Below are positions 1 to 7,621 of a stretch of DNA of 64,000 bases, in pieces. The position numbers and the translations under genes are program-made. The stretch is taken from positions 248,001 through 312,000 of the forward strand of contig JBCCTU010000004.1 of assembly GCA_039198065.1 (NCBI GenBank), written 5' to 3'. Under the pieces are notes generated by a model, which was not told where the DNA came from, did no database searches, and saw nothing but the letters and a program-made list of their open reading frames with translations. The first letter of the stretch is position 1; each line of letters starts with the position of its first letter. The stretch comes from CALHVX01 sp039198065. GTDB taxonomy: Bacteria; Pseudomonadota; Gammaproteobacteria; Pseudomonadales; Azotimanducaceae.

Positions 1-806
1 TCATGCCGCTGTCCGGCGGCTACCGGCGCACACCGGTACTGCAGATCGGGGCGAACGTGTATTGCGATACGGCGATCATTGCTCGTGGGCTGGCGCGTCA
101 CGCCGCGGACAACCGGCTGTTTGCGGCAGGTTTTGCCGGTAATCGTGTTGCGGAGTGGGCCGATTCGCAACTGTTTCGGGTCGCTGTCGCGCTCAACTTT
201 CGCCCCGAGGCGCTGGCCGCGATGATGGGATCGCTTAGCCCGACGGAGATCGCCGCCTTTCAGAAGGATCGCGCCGAGCTGTCCGAAGGCGCGACCTTGA
301 CGACCTACGGTGCACCGGCCGCGTTTGCATTCCTGCGCGCGTATCTGGATGACCTGGAAGCGACTCTTGGGACAACGCAAACGCCGTTTCTGTTTGGCGA
401 GTATCCGACGATCGCCGATTTCGCCGTGTATCACTGCCTTTGGTTTCTGCGGAACAACCCGGTGAACCAAGCCCTCGTGAGCGACCATCCGGCGGTCAAA
501 GACTGGTACGAGCGCATGGCCGCCTGGGGACATGGCAACGTTGAGATCGCGACCGGTGAAGACGCGCTGGCCGCAGCGCGCGGTGCTGAGCCCGTGGTTC
601 CCGCGTTGGTCGGCGTGCCGCCGGCGGGTGTTGCCATCGGACAAGCCGTGCGCGTGACCCCCGTCGACTATGGACGTATCCCGGTCACCGGCACGCTGGT
701 CGCCGCCAACAGCGAGGAGCTCGCCATCGCTCGAGAAACGCCGGAAACCGGCCCCTGCATCACACACTTCCCCAGTGCCGGGTTCGAGGTTGTACCGCTC
801 GACTGA
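1..806 (+). CDS. Glutathione S-transferase family protein, 5' truncated
   Basis: The reading frame is open to the window edge, so the true start lies upstream. The first visible residues (PLSGGYRRTPVLQIG, then YCDT) match the beta3/beta4 part of a GST thioredoxin-fold domain, including the cis-Pro loop 'TPVLQ' that contacts glutathione. An all-helical GST C-terminal domain follows, with 'PTIADFAVYHCLWFLR' near residues 135-150. About 80 further residues after residue 185 form a beta-rich tail outside the minimal GST fold. Substrate unknown. It converges on hemH with a 32-base gap. The family call is firm; the tail's role is not known. Confidence 0.85.
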   Translation, partial: MPLSGGYRRTPVLQIGANVYCDTAIIARGLARHAADNRLFAAGFAGNRVAEWADSQLFRVAVALNFRPEALAAMMGSLSPTEIAAFQKDRAELSEGATLTTYGAPAAFAFLRAYLDDLEATLGTTQTPFLFGEYPTIADFAVYHCLWFLRNNPVNQALVSDHPAVKDWYERMAAWGHGNVEIATGEDALAAARGAEPVVPALVGVPPAGVAIGQAVRVTPVDYGRIPVTGTLVAANSEELAIARETPETGPCITHFPSAGFEVVPLD

Positions 807-838
807 CGAGCGTTTGGCATGGCAGGTGGTAGCAGGTG

Positions 839-1984
839 CTAGTCGAGCACGCGGAGCGGTTGTTCGCTCCCGGGCGCTCGGCACCAGCGCGCCAGGGTTG
901 CGACCCAGCGTGGGTCAGCGTTTAAGCAGGGCACCAGCTCGAGTGAGTCACCGCCGGCTTCAATGAAGGTCTCTTCACCCTGGATTCCGATTTCCTCGAG
1001 GGTTTCGAGGTTGTCAGCAACGAACGCTGGGCAGGCGACGAGCAGCTTGCGCACCCCGCGCCCCGGAAGTTCTTTGAGCACGGCGTCCGTGTACGGCGTC
1101 AGCCAGGGCAGACGGCCCAGCCGCGACTGAAAGCTTGTCGTTACCTGATCGCGGGACAGGCCCAGGGCCTGACGCAAGCCCCGGGAGGTTTCAAAGACCT
1201 GATGCCGATAGCAGGTGGCGTGCGCCCTGGACGCCTGTTCGCAGCAGTCGCCGGACTGAAGACAGTGATTGCCGGTCGGATCGGCCTTCGTCAGGTGCCG
1301 CTCGGGTAGCCCGTGGTAGCTCAACAGCAGATGATCGTAGCTGTGCTCAAGGTATGGGCGGACGGTCGCGGCCAAGGCGCTGATGTAGTCGGCGTGGGCG
1401 AAAAAGGGCGGCACGACCGATAGGGTGATGTCCGCTGGCATGAGCGCTTCGACGGCCTCAATGCACGTCGTCCGGGTGGATGCCGCGTGCTGCGGATACA
1501 GCGGGACGAGGAGGATTTCTTCGACGTTGGCCGCTTTGAGTTCTTCCACAGCGCGCGCTAACGAGGGCTCGCCGTAACGCATGCCAAGTGCCACCGGCAT
1601 GTCTCCGAGCTCCTGCATGAGGCTCTCCTGGAGCGCCTCGCTTTCCAGCAGCAGTGGTGAGCCACCGTCGCGCCATATGCTCGCGTAGGCTTCCGCGCTG
1701 TTCTTGGGCCGGAAGGGGAGAATGAAGCAATTGACGATCAGCTTACGCAGCACCCACGGCACGTCGAGGACGTGGCGGTCCATGAGAAACTCCCCAAGGT
1801 AGCGCCGTACGTCACCGACGTCGGGGCTGTCCGGGGTTCCCAAATTTGCCAGCAAGACGCCGCGTCGGCGAGGTGCCTTCGCGGGCGGGTGCTCGTGCCG
1901 CGTTTGAAACGCCGGAACCTTTTTGATCTCGGGTTCTGGAAGCTGTTGAGGGTCGGACATAGCGCTCAGCGTAGGGGGTTTCAA
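839..1984 (-). CDS. hemH: Ferrochelatase
   Basis: Inserts ferrous iron into protoporphyrin IX, the last step of haem synthesis. The motif GVLLANLGTPDSP opens the chelatase fold near residue 42. 'LLSYHGLPERH' carries the catalytic-type His, and 'SFQSRLG' is conserved in the family. A Cys-rich segment (GNHCLQSGDCCEQ) follows the SYHG motif, as in many proteobacterial homologues. At 381 residues the N terminus is about 40 residues longer than E. coli HemH; a second ATG nine codons in (1960) is an alternative start. It is divergent from hisH, with 244 bases between the start codons. Confidence 0.95.
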   Translation of the reverse strand: MKPPTLSAMSDPQQLPEPEIKKVPAFQTRHEHPPAKAPRRRGVLLANLGTPDSPDVGDVRRYLGEFLMDRHVLDVPWVLRKLIVNCFILPFRPKNSAEAYASIWRDGGSPLLLESEALQESLMQELGDMPVALGMRYGEPSLARAVEELKAANVEEILLVPLYPQHAASTRTTCIEAVEALMPADITLSVVPPFFAHADYISALAATVRPYLEHSYDHLLLSYHGLPERHLTKADPTGNHCLQSGDCCEQASRAHATCYRHQVFETSRGLRQALGLSRDQVTTSFQSRLGRLPWLTPYTDAVLKELPGRGVRKLLVACPAFVADNLETLEEIGIQGEETFIEAGGDSLELVPCLNADPRWVATLARWCRAPGSEQPLRVLD

Positions 1985-2228
1985 GCGGGCATGCAGCTCT
2001 AATTTAGACCGCGATAACAGCAGGTTAGGTGTGAGCCGTGAGTCGTCAAGGTGTCGTGCGGGCGTTGATACGGTAGCTTGCCCGGGTGCGATTGCGCCGA
2101 CACCTTGGCGGTTTTGCTAGTATCGCCGGCCTCAGCGCCAGCGCGGCTTCCCAGGAGCTTTCTAGGATCTTTCCCGGAAAAGGGCCGGCGCTTCGAGCGC
2201 TCTTGAGTGTTTTACTGAGTTGGGTGCT

Positions 2229-2858
2229 ATGGCCAACACCGACGTCGTCATTGTCGACTACGACGCAGGCAACCTGCGCAGCGTCCAGCGCGCGTGCGCC
2301 GAGGTGGGCTTGAGCGCGCGCATCAGCCGGGCCCCGGCGGACGTACTCACAGCTCCGCGAGTCATATTCCCGGGGGTCGGCGCGGCCGGTCCAGCAATGC
2401 AAAGCATCGAAGCTACGGGAATGCGCGCCGCGTTGCAGGAGTTTCTCGCCACCGGTCGACCGTTGCTGGGCATTTGCTTAGGCATGCAGATTTCGCTCGA
2501 ACGCAGTGAAGAGCAATGCACGCAGACTCTGGGCCTGCTGCCGGGGATGGTCCGCCGGTTCTCGTTTTCAGATCCCACGTTGAAGGTCCCGCACATGGGT
2601 TGGAATCGCGTTCGGCAGGTGCGACCGCATCCGTTGCTGGCCGGTCTCGAGGAGAACGATGAGTTTTACTTTGTTCATGGCTATTACCCGCAGCCGTCGC
2701 GCGACGATGACGTGTTTGCCGTGAGTGATTACGAGTTCGATTTTCCGTGCGCTGTGGGCCGCGCCAACTATTTCGGGACCCAGTTCCATCCTGAGAAAAG
2801 CGGTCGCGTTGGCCTGCGTTTACTTGCGGCGTTCCGTCAGTGGGACGGTACATGCTGA
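2229..2858 (+). CDS. hisH: Imidazole glycerol phosphate synthase, glutamine amidotransferase subunit
   Basis: Hydrolyses glutamine and passes ammonia to HisF for the fifth step of histidine synthesis, which also yields the purine intermediate AICAR. Class I amidotransferase signatures are present: catalytic Cys83 in GICLGMQ, and His187 and Glu189 in FHPEKSG. Start at ATG 2229 (MANTDVVIVDYDAGN); an in-frame TTG at 2220 is less likely. Length 209 residues is normal. Its stop overlaps the hisF start by 7 bases (ATGCTGA). No other his gene lies nearby, so the pair is detached from any his operon within this window. Confidence 0.93.
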   Translation: MANTDVVIVDYDAGNLRSVQRACAEVGLSARISRAPADVLTAPRVIFPGVGAAGPAMQSIEATGMRAALQEFLATGRPLLGICLGMQISLERSEEQCTQTLGLLPGMVRRFSFSDPTLKVPHMGWNRVRQVRPHPLLAGLEENDEFYFVHGYYPQPSRDDDVFAVSDYEFDFPCAVGRANYFGTQFHPEKSGRVGLRLLAAFRQWDGTC

Positions 2859-3631
2859 GCAAACGCGTCATCGCCTGCCTCGACGTTCGAGACGGCAAAC
2901 TGGCGAAGAGCGTACGGTTTGTCGATACGCGAGACATCGGTGATCCGGTCTCGAAAGCGCGCGAATACTATGAGGATGGGCTCGACGAGCTGGTGTTCTA
3001 CGACATCACGGCATCGAGCGATAAGCGCAACATCATGCTCGATGTCGTCGAGGCCGTGGCTGAGCAGGTGTTCATTCCGCTCTCTGTCGGCGGGGGAGTC
3101 CGCAGTGTCGGCGACGCCACGGATCTTCGGCTTGCCGGTGCGGAAAAGATCAACGTCAACTCAGCGGCGGTGAGTAACCCAGGGCTCATCGACGCATGCG
3201 CCGGCTCGATCGGCGATCAGAACGTCGTACTGTCGATGGACATCGCCAGGGTCGATGACCACGAGGCCTTTCCCTCGGGTTACCGCATTGTGATTAACGG
3301 TGGTCGCACACCGACGGACCTGGACGCGCTGGCGTGGGCTTTAGAGGGCGAGCAGCGCGGCGCCGGAGAACTCGTGGTGAATGCGATCGATACGGACGGG
3401 ACCCGGGAGGGCTACGAAATCCCGCTGACCCGGATGATCAGTGAAGCGGTGCGAATACCGGTGATTGCATCCGGTGGGGCAGGTAAGCCCGAACATCTGG
3501 CTGAGGTACTCACGGACGGCGCCGCGGATGCAGCGCTGGTAGCGTCCATGGTGCACTTCGGTGACTATCGGGTCAGTGAGCTAAAGCGCTACCTGCATGA
3601 CCAGGGCATCAAAGTACGGCTGTCCTGGTAA
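2852..3631 (+). CDS. hisF: Imidazole glycerol phosphate synthase, cyclase subunit
   Basis: A (beta/alpha)8 barrel that cyclises PRFAR with HisH-derived ammonia to imidazole glycerol phosphate and AICAR. Counting from ATG 2852, the two catalytic aspartates fall at Asp11 (CLDVRDG) and Asp130 (LSMDIAR), the canonical positions. Phosphate-binding loops 'SVGGGVRS' and 'VIASGGAG' are present. Length 259 residues. Wording such as 'VFYDITAS' and 'MDIARVD' differs from the commonest HisF sequences but keeps every catalytic element. The start is chosen at the ATG that overlaps the hisH stop. Confidence 0.93.
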   Translation: MLSKRVIACLDVRDGKLAKSVRFVDTRDIGDPVSKAREYYEDGLDELVFYDITASSDKRNIMLDVVEAVAEQVFIPLSVGGGVRSVGDATDLRLAGAEKINVNSAAVSNPGLIDACAGSIGDQNVVLSMDIARVDDHEAFPSGYRIVINGGRTPTDLDALAWALEGEQRGAGELVVNAIDTDGTREGYEIPLTRMISEAVRIPVIASGGAGKPEHLAEVLTDGAADAALVASMVHFGDYRVSELKRYLHDQGIKVRLSW

Positions 3632-3740
3632 GGGCTGTTGTCGGGGTACTATCGGTGTGTTGTCGGGGTGGTTTAGGGGCATGGTTTCGCTGTCCGCTTA
3701 TTAAACGAACAGCAATAGAATTATACGGTTACGTAGGTAA

Positions 3741-3765
3741 GCGCCAGCGTTTCTTGTGCTGGCGC
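3741..3765 (+). promoter_or_regulatory. Perfect 8-bp hairpin in the 5' leader of the quinone oxidoreductase gene
   Basis: GCGCCAGC at 3741-3748 and GCTGGCGC at 3758-3765 are exact inverted repeats around a 9-base loop. No T run follows, so it is a poor rho-independent terminator. It ends 13 bases before the GTG at 3779 and sits just upstream of the AAGGGG ribosome-binding sequence, so it could affect translation or mRNA stability. No function is shown. Confidence 0.45.
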
Positions 3766-3778
3766 CGAGTAATAAGGG

Positions 3779-4756
3779 GTGAACATGCAGGCGGTTACCG
3801 TTGATGGGGAACGGTTGTCCTGGGGCACCGTCGCGCGGCCAGAGCTGGGTGCCGGGGAAGTCCGAATTCGAGTCCGTGCAACGGCGGCCAACCGTGCGGA
3901 CCTTGCGCAGCGCGCCGGGGCCTATCCACCACCACCGGGGGCGAGTCCGATCCTGGGGCTTGAATGTGCCGGTGAAGTCACGGAAGTTGGTGATGGGGTG
4001 CAGCGGTTTCGGGTGGGTGATGCGGTGTGCGCGCTGCTCGCCGGTGGTGGCTACGCCGAAGAAGTCGTCGTCGCGGCCGGGCAGGCGTTGCCCATTCCCC
4101 GCGGCCTAAGCCTGGTAGAGGCCGCCGCGCTTCCTGAGGTTTTCGCGACGGCTTACCTGAATCTCTACATGGAAGCTGAGCTGCGGCGGGGCGATCGTAT
4201 GCTAATCCATGCCGGCGCGAGCGGTGTGGGGACGGCGGCGATCCAGCTTGGGGTCGTCTTCGATAACCCGAGTTTCGTGACCGTGGGCAGCCAGGCCAAG
4301 CTCGATGCCTGTCTGGCGCTTGGGGCCGATGCGGGACACCTCCGTACCAATGGCGACTTCGTTGATGCTGTCACGAGCTGGCACGGCGGTGGCGGGATCG
4401 ATGTGGTCCTCGACCCCGTCGGCGCGAACTACCTTGCGAGTAACCTGAAAGTACTTGGCCTCGATGGCCGGTTGGTCGTCATTGGGCTCATGGGTGGGGT
4501 AACTGCCGAGCTTAATCTCGGTGCGTTGATGATGAAACGGTTGAGGGTCATTGGGTCGACGCTTCGGGCGCGGCCTATACCGGCCAAGGCGGCGGTGATG
4601 GACGCGCTCTACGACGAAGTCTGGCCCCACATTGAGGCCGGACGCATTCGCCCCATCGTCGATCGCGTGGCGCCCATTGCGGAGGTCGAGGCTGTGCATC
4701 GGGCGATGGCCGAAGACGAGAACGTCGGCAAGCTGGTTATGGAGTTGCCGGCGTGA
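3779..4756 (+). CDS. NAD(P)H:quinone oxidoreductase, zinc-independent MDR family (PIG3-like)
   Basis: Medium-chain dehydrogenase/reductase without the zinc-binding Cys residues. An N-terminal GroES-like domain (LECAGEVTEVGDGV) is followed by a Rossmann domain with the nucleotide motif GASGVGTAAIQLG near residue 147 and 'LDPVGANYLASNL'. These are features of NAD(P)H quinone oxidoreductases of the PIG3 group, which reduce quinones by one or two electrons in the cytosol. Start is GTG 3779 or ATG 3785 (MQAVTVDGERL). AAGGGGTG just upstream acts as ribosome-binding site. Its last codons overlap the acyl-CoA ligase start (GTGA), so the two are probably co-translated. Confidence 0.88.
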   Translation: MNMQAVTVDGERLSWGTVARPELGAGEVRIRVRATAANRADLAQRAGAYPPPPGASPILGLECAGEVTEVGDGVQRFRVGDAVCALLAGGGYAEEVVVAAGQALPIPRGLSLVEAAALPEVFATAYLNLYMEAELRRGDRMLIHAGASGVGTAAIQLGVVFDNPSFVTVGSQAKLDACLALGADAGHLRTNGDFVDAVTSWHGGGGIDVVLDPVGANYLASNLKVLGLDGRLVVIGLMGGVTAELNLGALMMKRLRVIGSTLRARPIPAKAAVMDALYDEVWPHIEAGRIRPIVDRVAPIAEVEAVHRAMAEDENVGKLVMELPA

Positions 4757-6429
4757 GCCCGGTTATGACTCGCGACGATGCGATTCGCACGCTGACCGCC
4801 GCTGGCCAGCCCTACGAACTCGGTCAAGTCGACGTGCGCGGTCAACAGCAGACGGTGTTCCGCAACGCTCCGGCAACGCTGCACACGCTGTATCGGGCCG
4901 CAGTGAGCGACGACACCTTCCTCGTCTATGACGACGAGCGTTTGAGCTTTGCCGAGACGTACGCGCGCGCAGCGCAGCTTGCCCAGGTTTTGCAGCAGGA
5001 GTTTGCCGTTGGCGTGGGTGATCGCGTCGCGATCAGTGCGCGCAACTATCCCGAGTGGGTCATCGCCTTCATGGCGGCAACCAGTATCGGCGCGATTGCC
5101 GTTGCCATGAATTCGCTCTGGACCGGGGACGAGCTGCGCTTTGCCATTGACGACAGTGAGCCTAAGGCCCTTGTGCTCGATGGCGAACGCCTCGCGCGGT
5201 TGGCACCGCTTGAACCTTCGCTCGCTGAGCGGTGTCTAGCCATTCGCTGCGAGCCACCGCCAGGCGTGCGGGCCCTGGACGTGCAGCTTTCCGACCAACC
5301 AGCCACCATGCCGGCAGCGGAGTTCGGACCGGACGACGATGCCATCATCTTTTATACCTCGGGCTCGACGGGGCATCCCAAAGGCGTCCTGTCGACGCAC
5401 CGAGCGGTGCTTTCCGCGTTACTCAATTGGGAGCTCGAGCAGCAGGTGACCTTTGCTGTAGCGGGGCTGGAAGCGCCGGTGCTCGCCGACCAGCCGGCAA
5501 CGCTGCTTGGCGTGCCGTTGTTTCACGCCACCGGCTCGCACGCGGTGTTTCTGGCTTCGTTTCGAGCCCAACGAAAGCTCGTGTCCATGTACAAGTGGGA
5601 CGTCGAACAGGCACTTGAGCTGATCGAGCGAGAGCGCGTGCAGTCGTTTGTTGCACCGGCGGCGATGACCGGAGATCTGATCCGTGCTGCCCGTGAGAGC
5701 GATCGCGACCTGTCCTGCATGCGTGTCATCGGTGGCGGCGGCGCCCCGCGGGCTCCGGAACAGGTGCGCAGCATCGCATCGACAGCAAAGCTACCGAATA
5801 CCGTTCCGAACACAGGCTGGGGTATGACGGAGACCAACGCTATTGGCACAGCCATCAGCGGGGACGACTACCTCGCACACCCGGCAAGTTCCGGACGCGC
5901 GTCGGCGGTCATGGCGCTGCGGGTGGTCAACGACGACGGCGAGCCAGTAGCTACTGGAGAGCCTGGAGAGCTGCAGATTCGCGGCGTGGCCCTGGCGCGA
6001 GGCTACTGGCGACGGCCGGAGGCGAACGCGGAAACGTTTGTAGACGGTTGGCTCCGAACCGGTGACGTCGCCAAGATCGACGAGGACGGGTACCTGTACA
6101 TCGTTGATCGCATAAAGGATCTCGTGATCCGTGGCGGTGAGAACATCGGTTGCGGTGAGGTCGAGGCTGCACTGACGGAACATCCGGCAATCCGCGAAGC
6201 CTCCGTGTACGGCGTACCGGATGAGCGGCTCGGCGAGGAAGTCGGTGCGACGGTGTATGTCGACCCCGCGGCAGGTCTTACCGAAGCCACGGTCCGGGCG
6301 CACATGGAAGCCACCGTTGCGCGCTTCAAGGTGCCGCGCTACGTGAGGCTGTCAACGGAGCCGCTGCCGCGCATCGCGAGCGGCAAAATCAATAAGCGCG
6401 CACTCCGCGCGCTGGCCCTCGAGGCTTAG
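4753..6429 (+). CDS. AMP-forming acyl-CoA ligase
   Basis: ANL superfamily enzyme that adenylates a carboxylic acid and transfers it to CoA. The P-loop-like motif YTSGSTGHPKG lies near residue 200, 'GWGMTET' is the A5 motif, and 'GWLRTGDVAKIDEDGYLYIVDR' begins the C-terminal hinge region. The catalytic Lys is in 'IASGKINKRAL' near the C terminus. The 558-residue length suits a medium/long-chain fatty acid or aryl-acid ligase; the substrate cannot be read from the sequence. GTG 4753 overlaps the upstream oxidoreductase stop by four bases. This is one of several fatty-acid genes in the window. Confidence 0.9.
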   Translation: MSPVMTRDDAIRTLTAAGQPYELGQVDVRGQQQTVFRNAPATLHTLYRAAVSDDTFLVYDDERLSFAETYARAAQLAQVLQQEFAVGVGDRVAISARNYPEWVIAFMAATSIGAIAVAMNSLWTGDELRFAIDDSEPKALVLDGERLARLAPLEPSLAERCLAIRCEPPPGVRALDVQLSDQPATMPAAEFGPDDDAIIFYTSGSTGHPKGVLSTHRAVLSALLNWELEQQVTFAVAGLEAPVLADQPATLLGVPLFHATGSHAVFLASFRAQRKLVSMYKWDVEQALELIERERVQSFVAPAAMTGDLIRAARESDRDLSCMRVIGGGGAPRAPEQVRSIASTAKLPNTVPNTGWGMTETNAIGTAISGDDYLAHPASSGRASAVMALRVVNDDGEPVATGEPGELQIRGVALARGYWRRPEANAETFVDGWLRTGDVAKIDEDGYLYIVDRIKDLVIRGGENIGCGEVEAALTEHPAIREASVYGVPDERLGEEVGATVYVDPAAGLTEATVRAHMEATVARFKVPRYVRLSTEPLPRIASGKINKRALRALALEA

Positions 6430-6691
6430 CCGGGCGCCCAAAGCCAGCTACGAGTCGGGGCGGCCTTAGCGCTACGGCCCAGTACCTCCTGCCTTCCTGC
6501 CGTTCGCACCCGATTGTGGGGCCATGCGCGCGCCCGCGCGTCCAAAATCCCAACGGAGTCGCTTTGCGCTGGCCTCTTTAGGCTTTATTATTTCCGAAAG
6601 GTCTATTGATATATTATCTGGAAATTATGCGATCTCCGGTCGTTACAGAGTTCCAGGCAGGGCGAGCGCGCCCCGCGGTGGGCTGCTGCTG

Positions 6692-7513
6692 ATGGCGGCG
6701 CTGCTCATGGTTTGGCCCGGAGCGCTGGCCATTGGCTTGAGCCTCGGCTTGCTCGGGTCCGGGGGCTCGATCCTGACCGTGCCCGTCCTCGTCTTTCTGC
6801 TTGGGCAAGATGAAAAGGTGGCGATCGCCGGATCACTGGCCATCGTTGGTCTGATCGCGGCGGCGGGCTCGGTGTCCTATCTTCGAGATCGGCTCGTCGA
6901 TTGGCGCTGCGCGGTGTTGTTCGGCGTACCTGGCATGGCTGGGACCTATCTTGGTGCCTGTTCATCGGCGTTCGTCAGCGGGACGGTTCAGCTCGCGACC
7001 TTCGCCCTGGTCGTGCTCGCGGCCAGCGCCTTCATGCTGCGTCCGCCGGCGGTCTGCCAGCAGCGCTGCGAGGCGAATGCGGCCGGCGGCGCAGCCGGGC
7101 CGAACCGAGCGGCCTGGCGCATCACGATCGACGGGCTAGTCGTCGGAGCCGTCACGGGCTTCGTCGGCGTGGGTGGGGGTTTTCTGATCGTACCGGCGCT
7201 CGTGCTGCTCGGTGGGCTGGCGATGCATCGCGCCGTAGGCACCAGCCTGGTCATCATTGCGGCCAAATCCGCGGTTGGATTCTTCACGTACCAGAGCGTG
7301 TTGGCGAGTCAGTCGCTCGAGATCGACTATAAAGTGATCGCCGTGGTCACGGCGTTTGGTGTTGCCGGCACGTTGCTCGGCAACACGGCTGCCCGGCATC
7401 TATCAATGGACCGACTCCGGCAAACTTTCGGCTGCTTTCTAATTGCGATGGGCGTGTACGTTCTGTCCCTCTTAATGCCACCCTTGCTGAGCGCGACGCT
7501 AACCGCTGCTTAG
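6692..7513 (+). CDS. TauE/SafE-family membrane permease
   Basis: About eight hydrophobic segments in two repeated halves, each with the family's glycine-rich signature: 'GLSLGLLGSGGSILTVPVL' near residue 15 and 'GAVTGFVGVGGGFLIVPAL' near residue 150. Members export or import sulfite, sulfoacetate and other small organic anions across the inner membrane. The frame is open back to an ATG at 6524, but the translated leader has no family character, so ATG 6692 (MAALLMVWPGALAIG) is preferred, giving 273 residues. No sulfur-metabolism neighbour identifies the substrate. Confidence 0.82.
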   Translation: MAALLMVWPGALAIGLSLGLLGSGGSILTVPVLVFLLGQDEKVAIAGSLAIVGLIAAAGSVSYLRDRLVDWRCAVLFGVPGMAGTYLGACSSAFVSGTVQLATFALVVLAASAFMLRPPAVCQQRCEANAAGGAAGPNRAAWRITIDGLVVGAVTGFVGVGGGFLIVPALVLLGGLAMHRAVGTSLVIIAAKSAVGFFTYQSVLASQSLEIDYKVIAVVTAFGVAGTLLGNTAARHLSMDRLRQTFGCFLIAMGVYVLSLLMPPLLSATLTAA

Positions 7514-7621
7514 GAGGCTCGACTGCGGCGTTTTTCGCGCTGGTTCATCACGAGCCCCCAGCTTTGTGGATTCCTGGTGTACTGTGACGCTGCCCGCGTA
7601 CCGGTGAAGGGGAGAGATCTG

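Noticed and set aside
3698..3727. Promoter TTATTA...TATACG upstream of the quinone oxidoreductase.
   Set aside because: The hexamers are poor matches in an AT-rich patch and several alternative pairs score equally; not strong enough to list.
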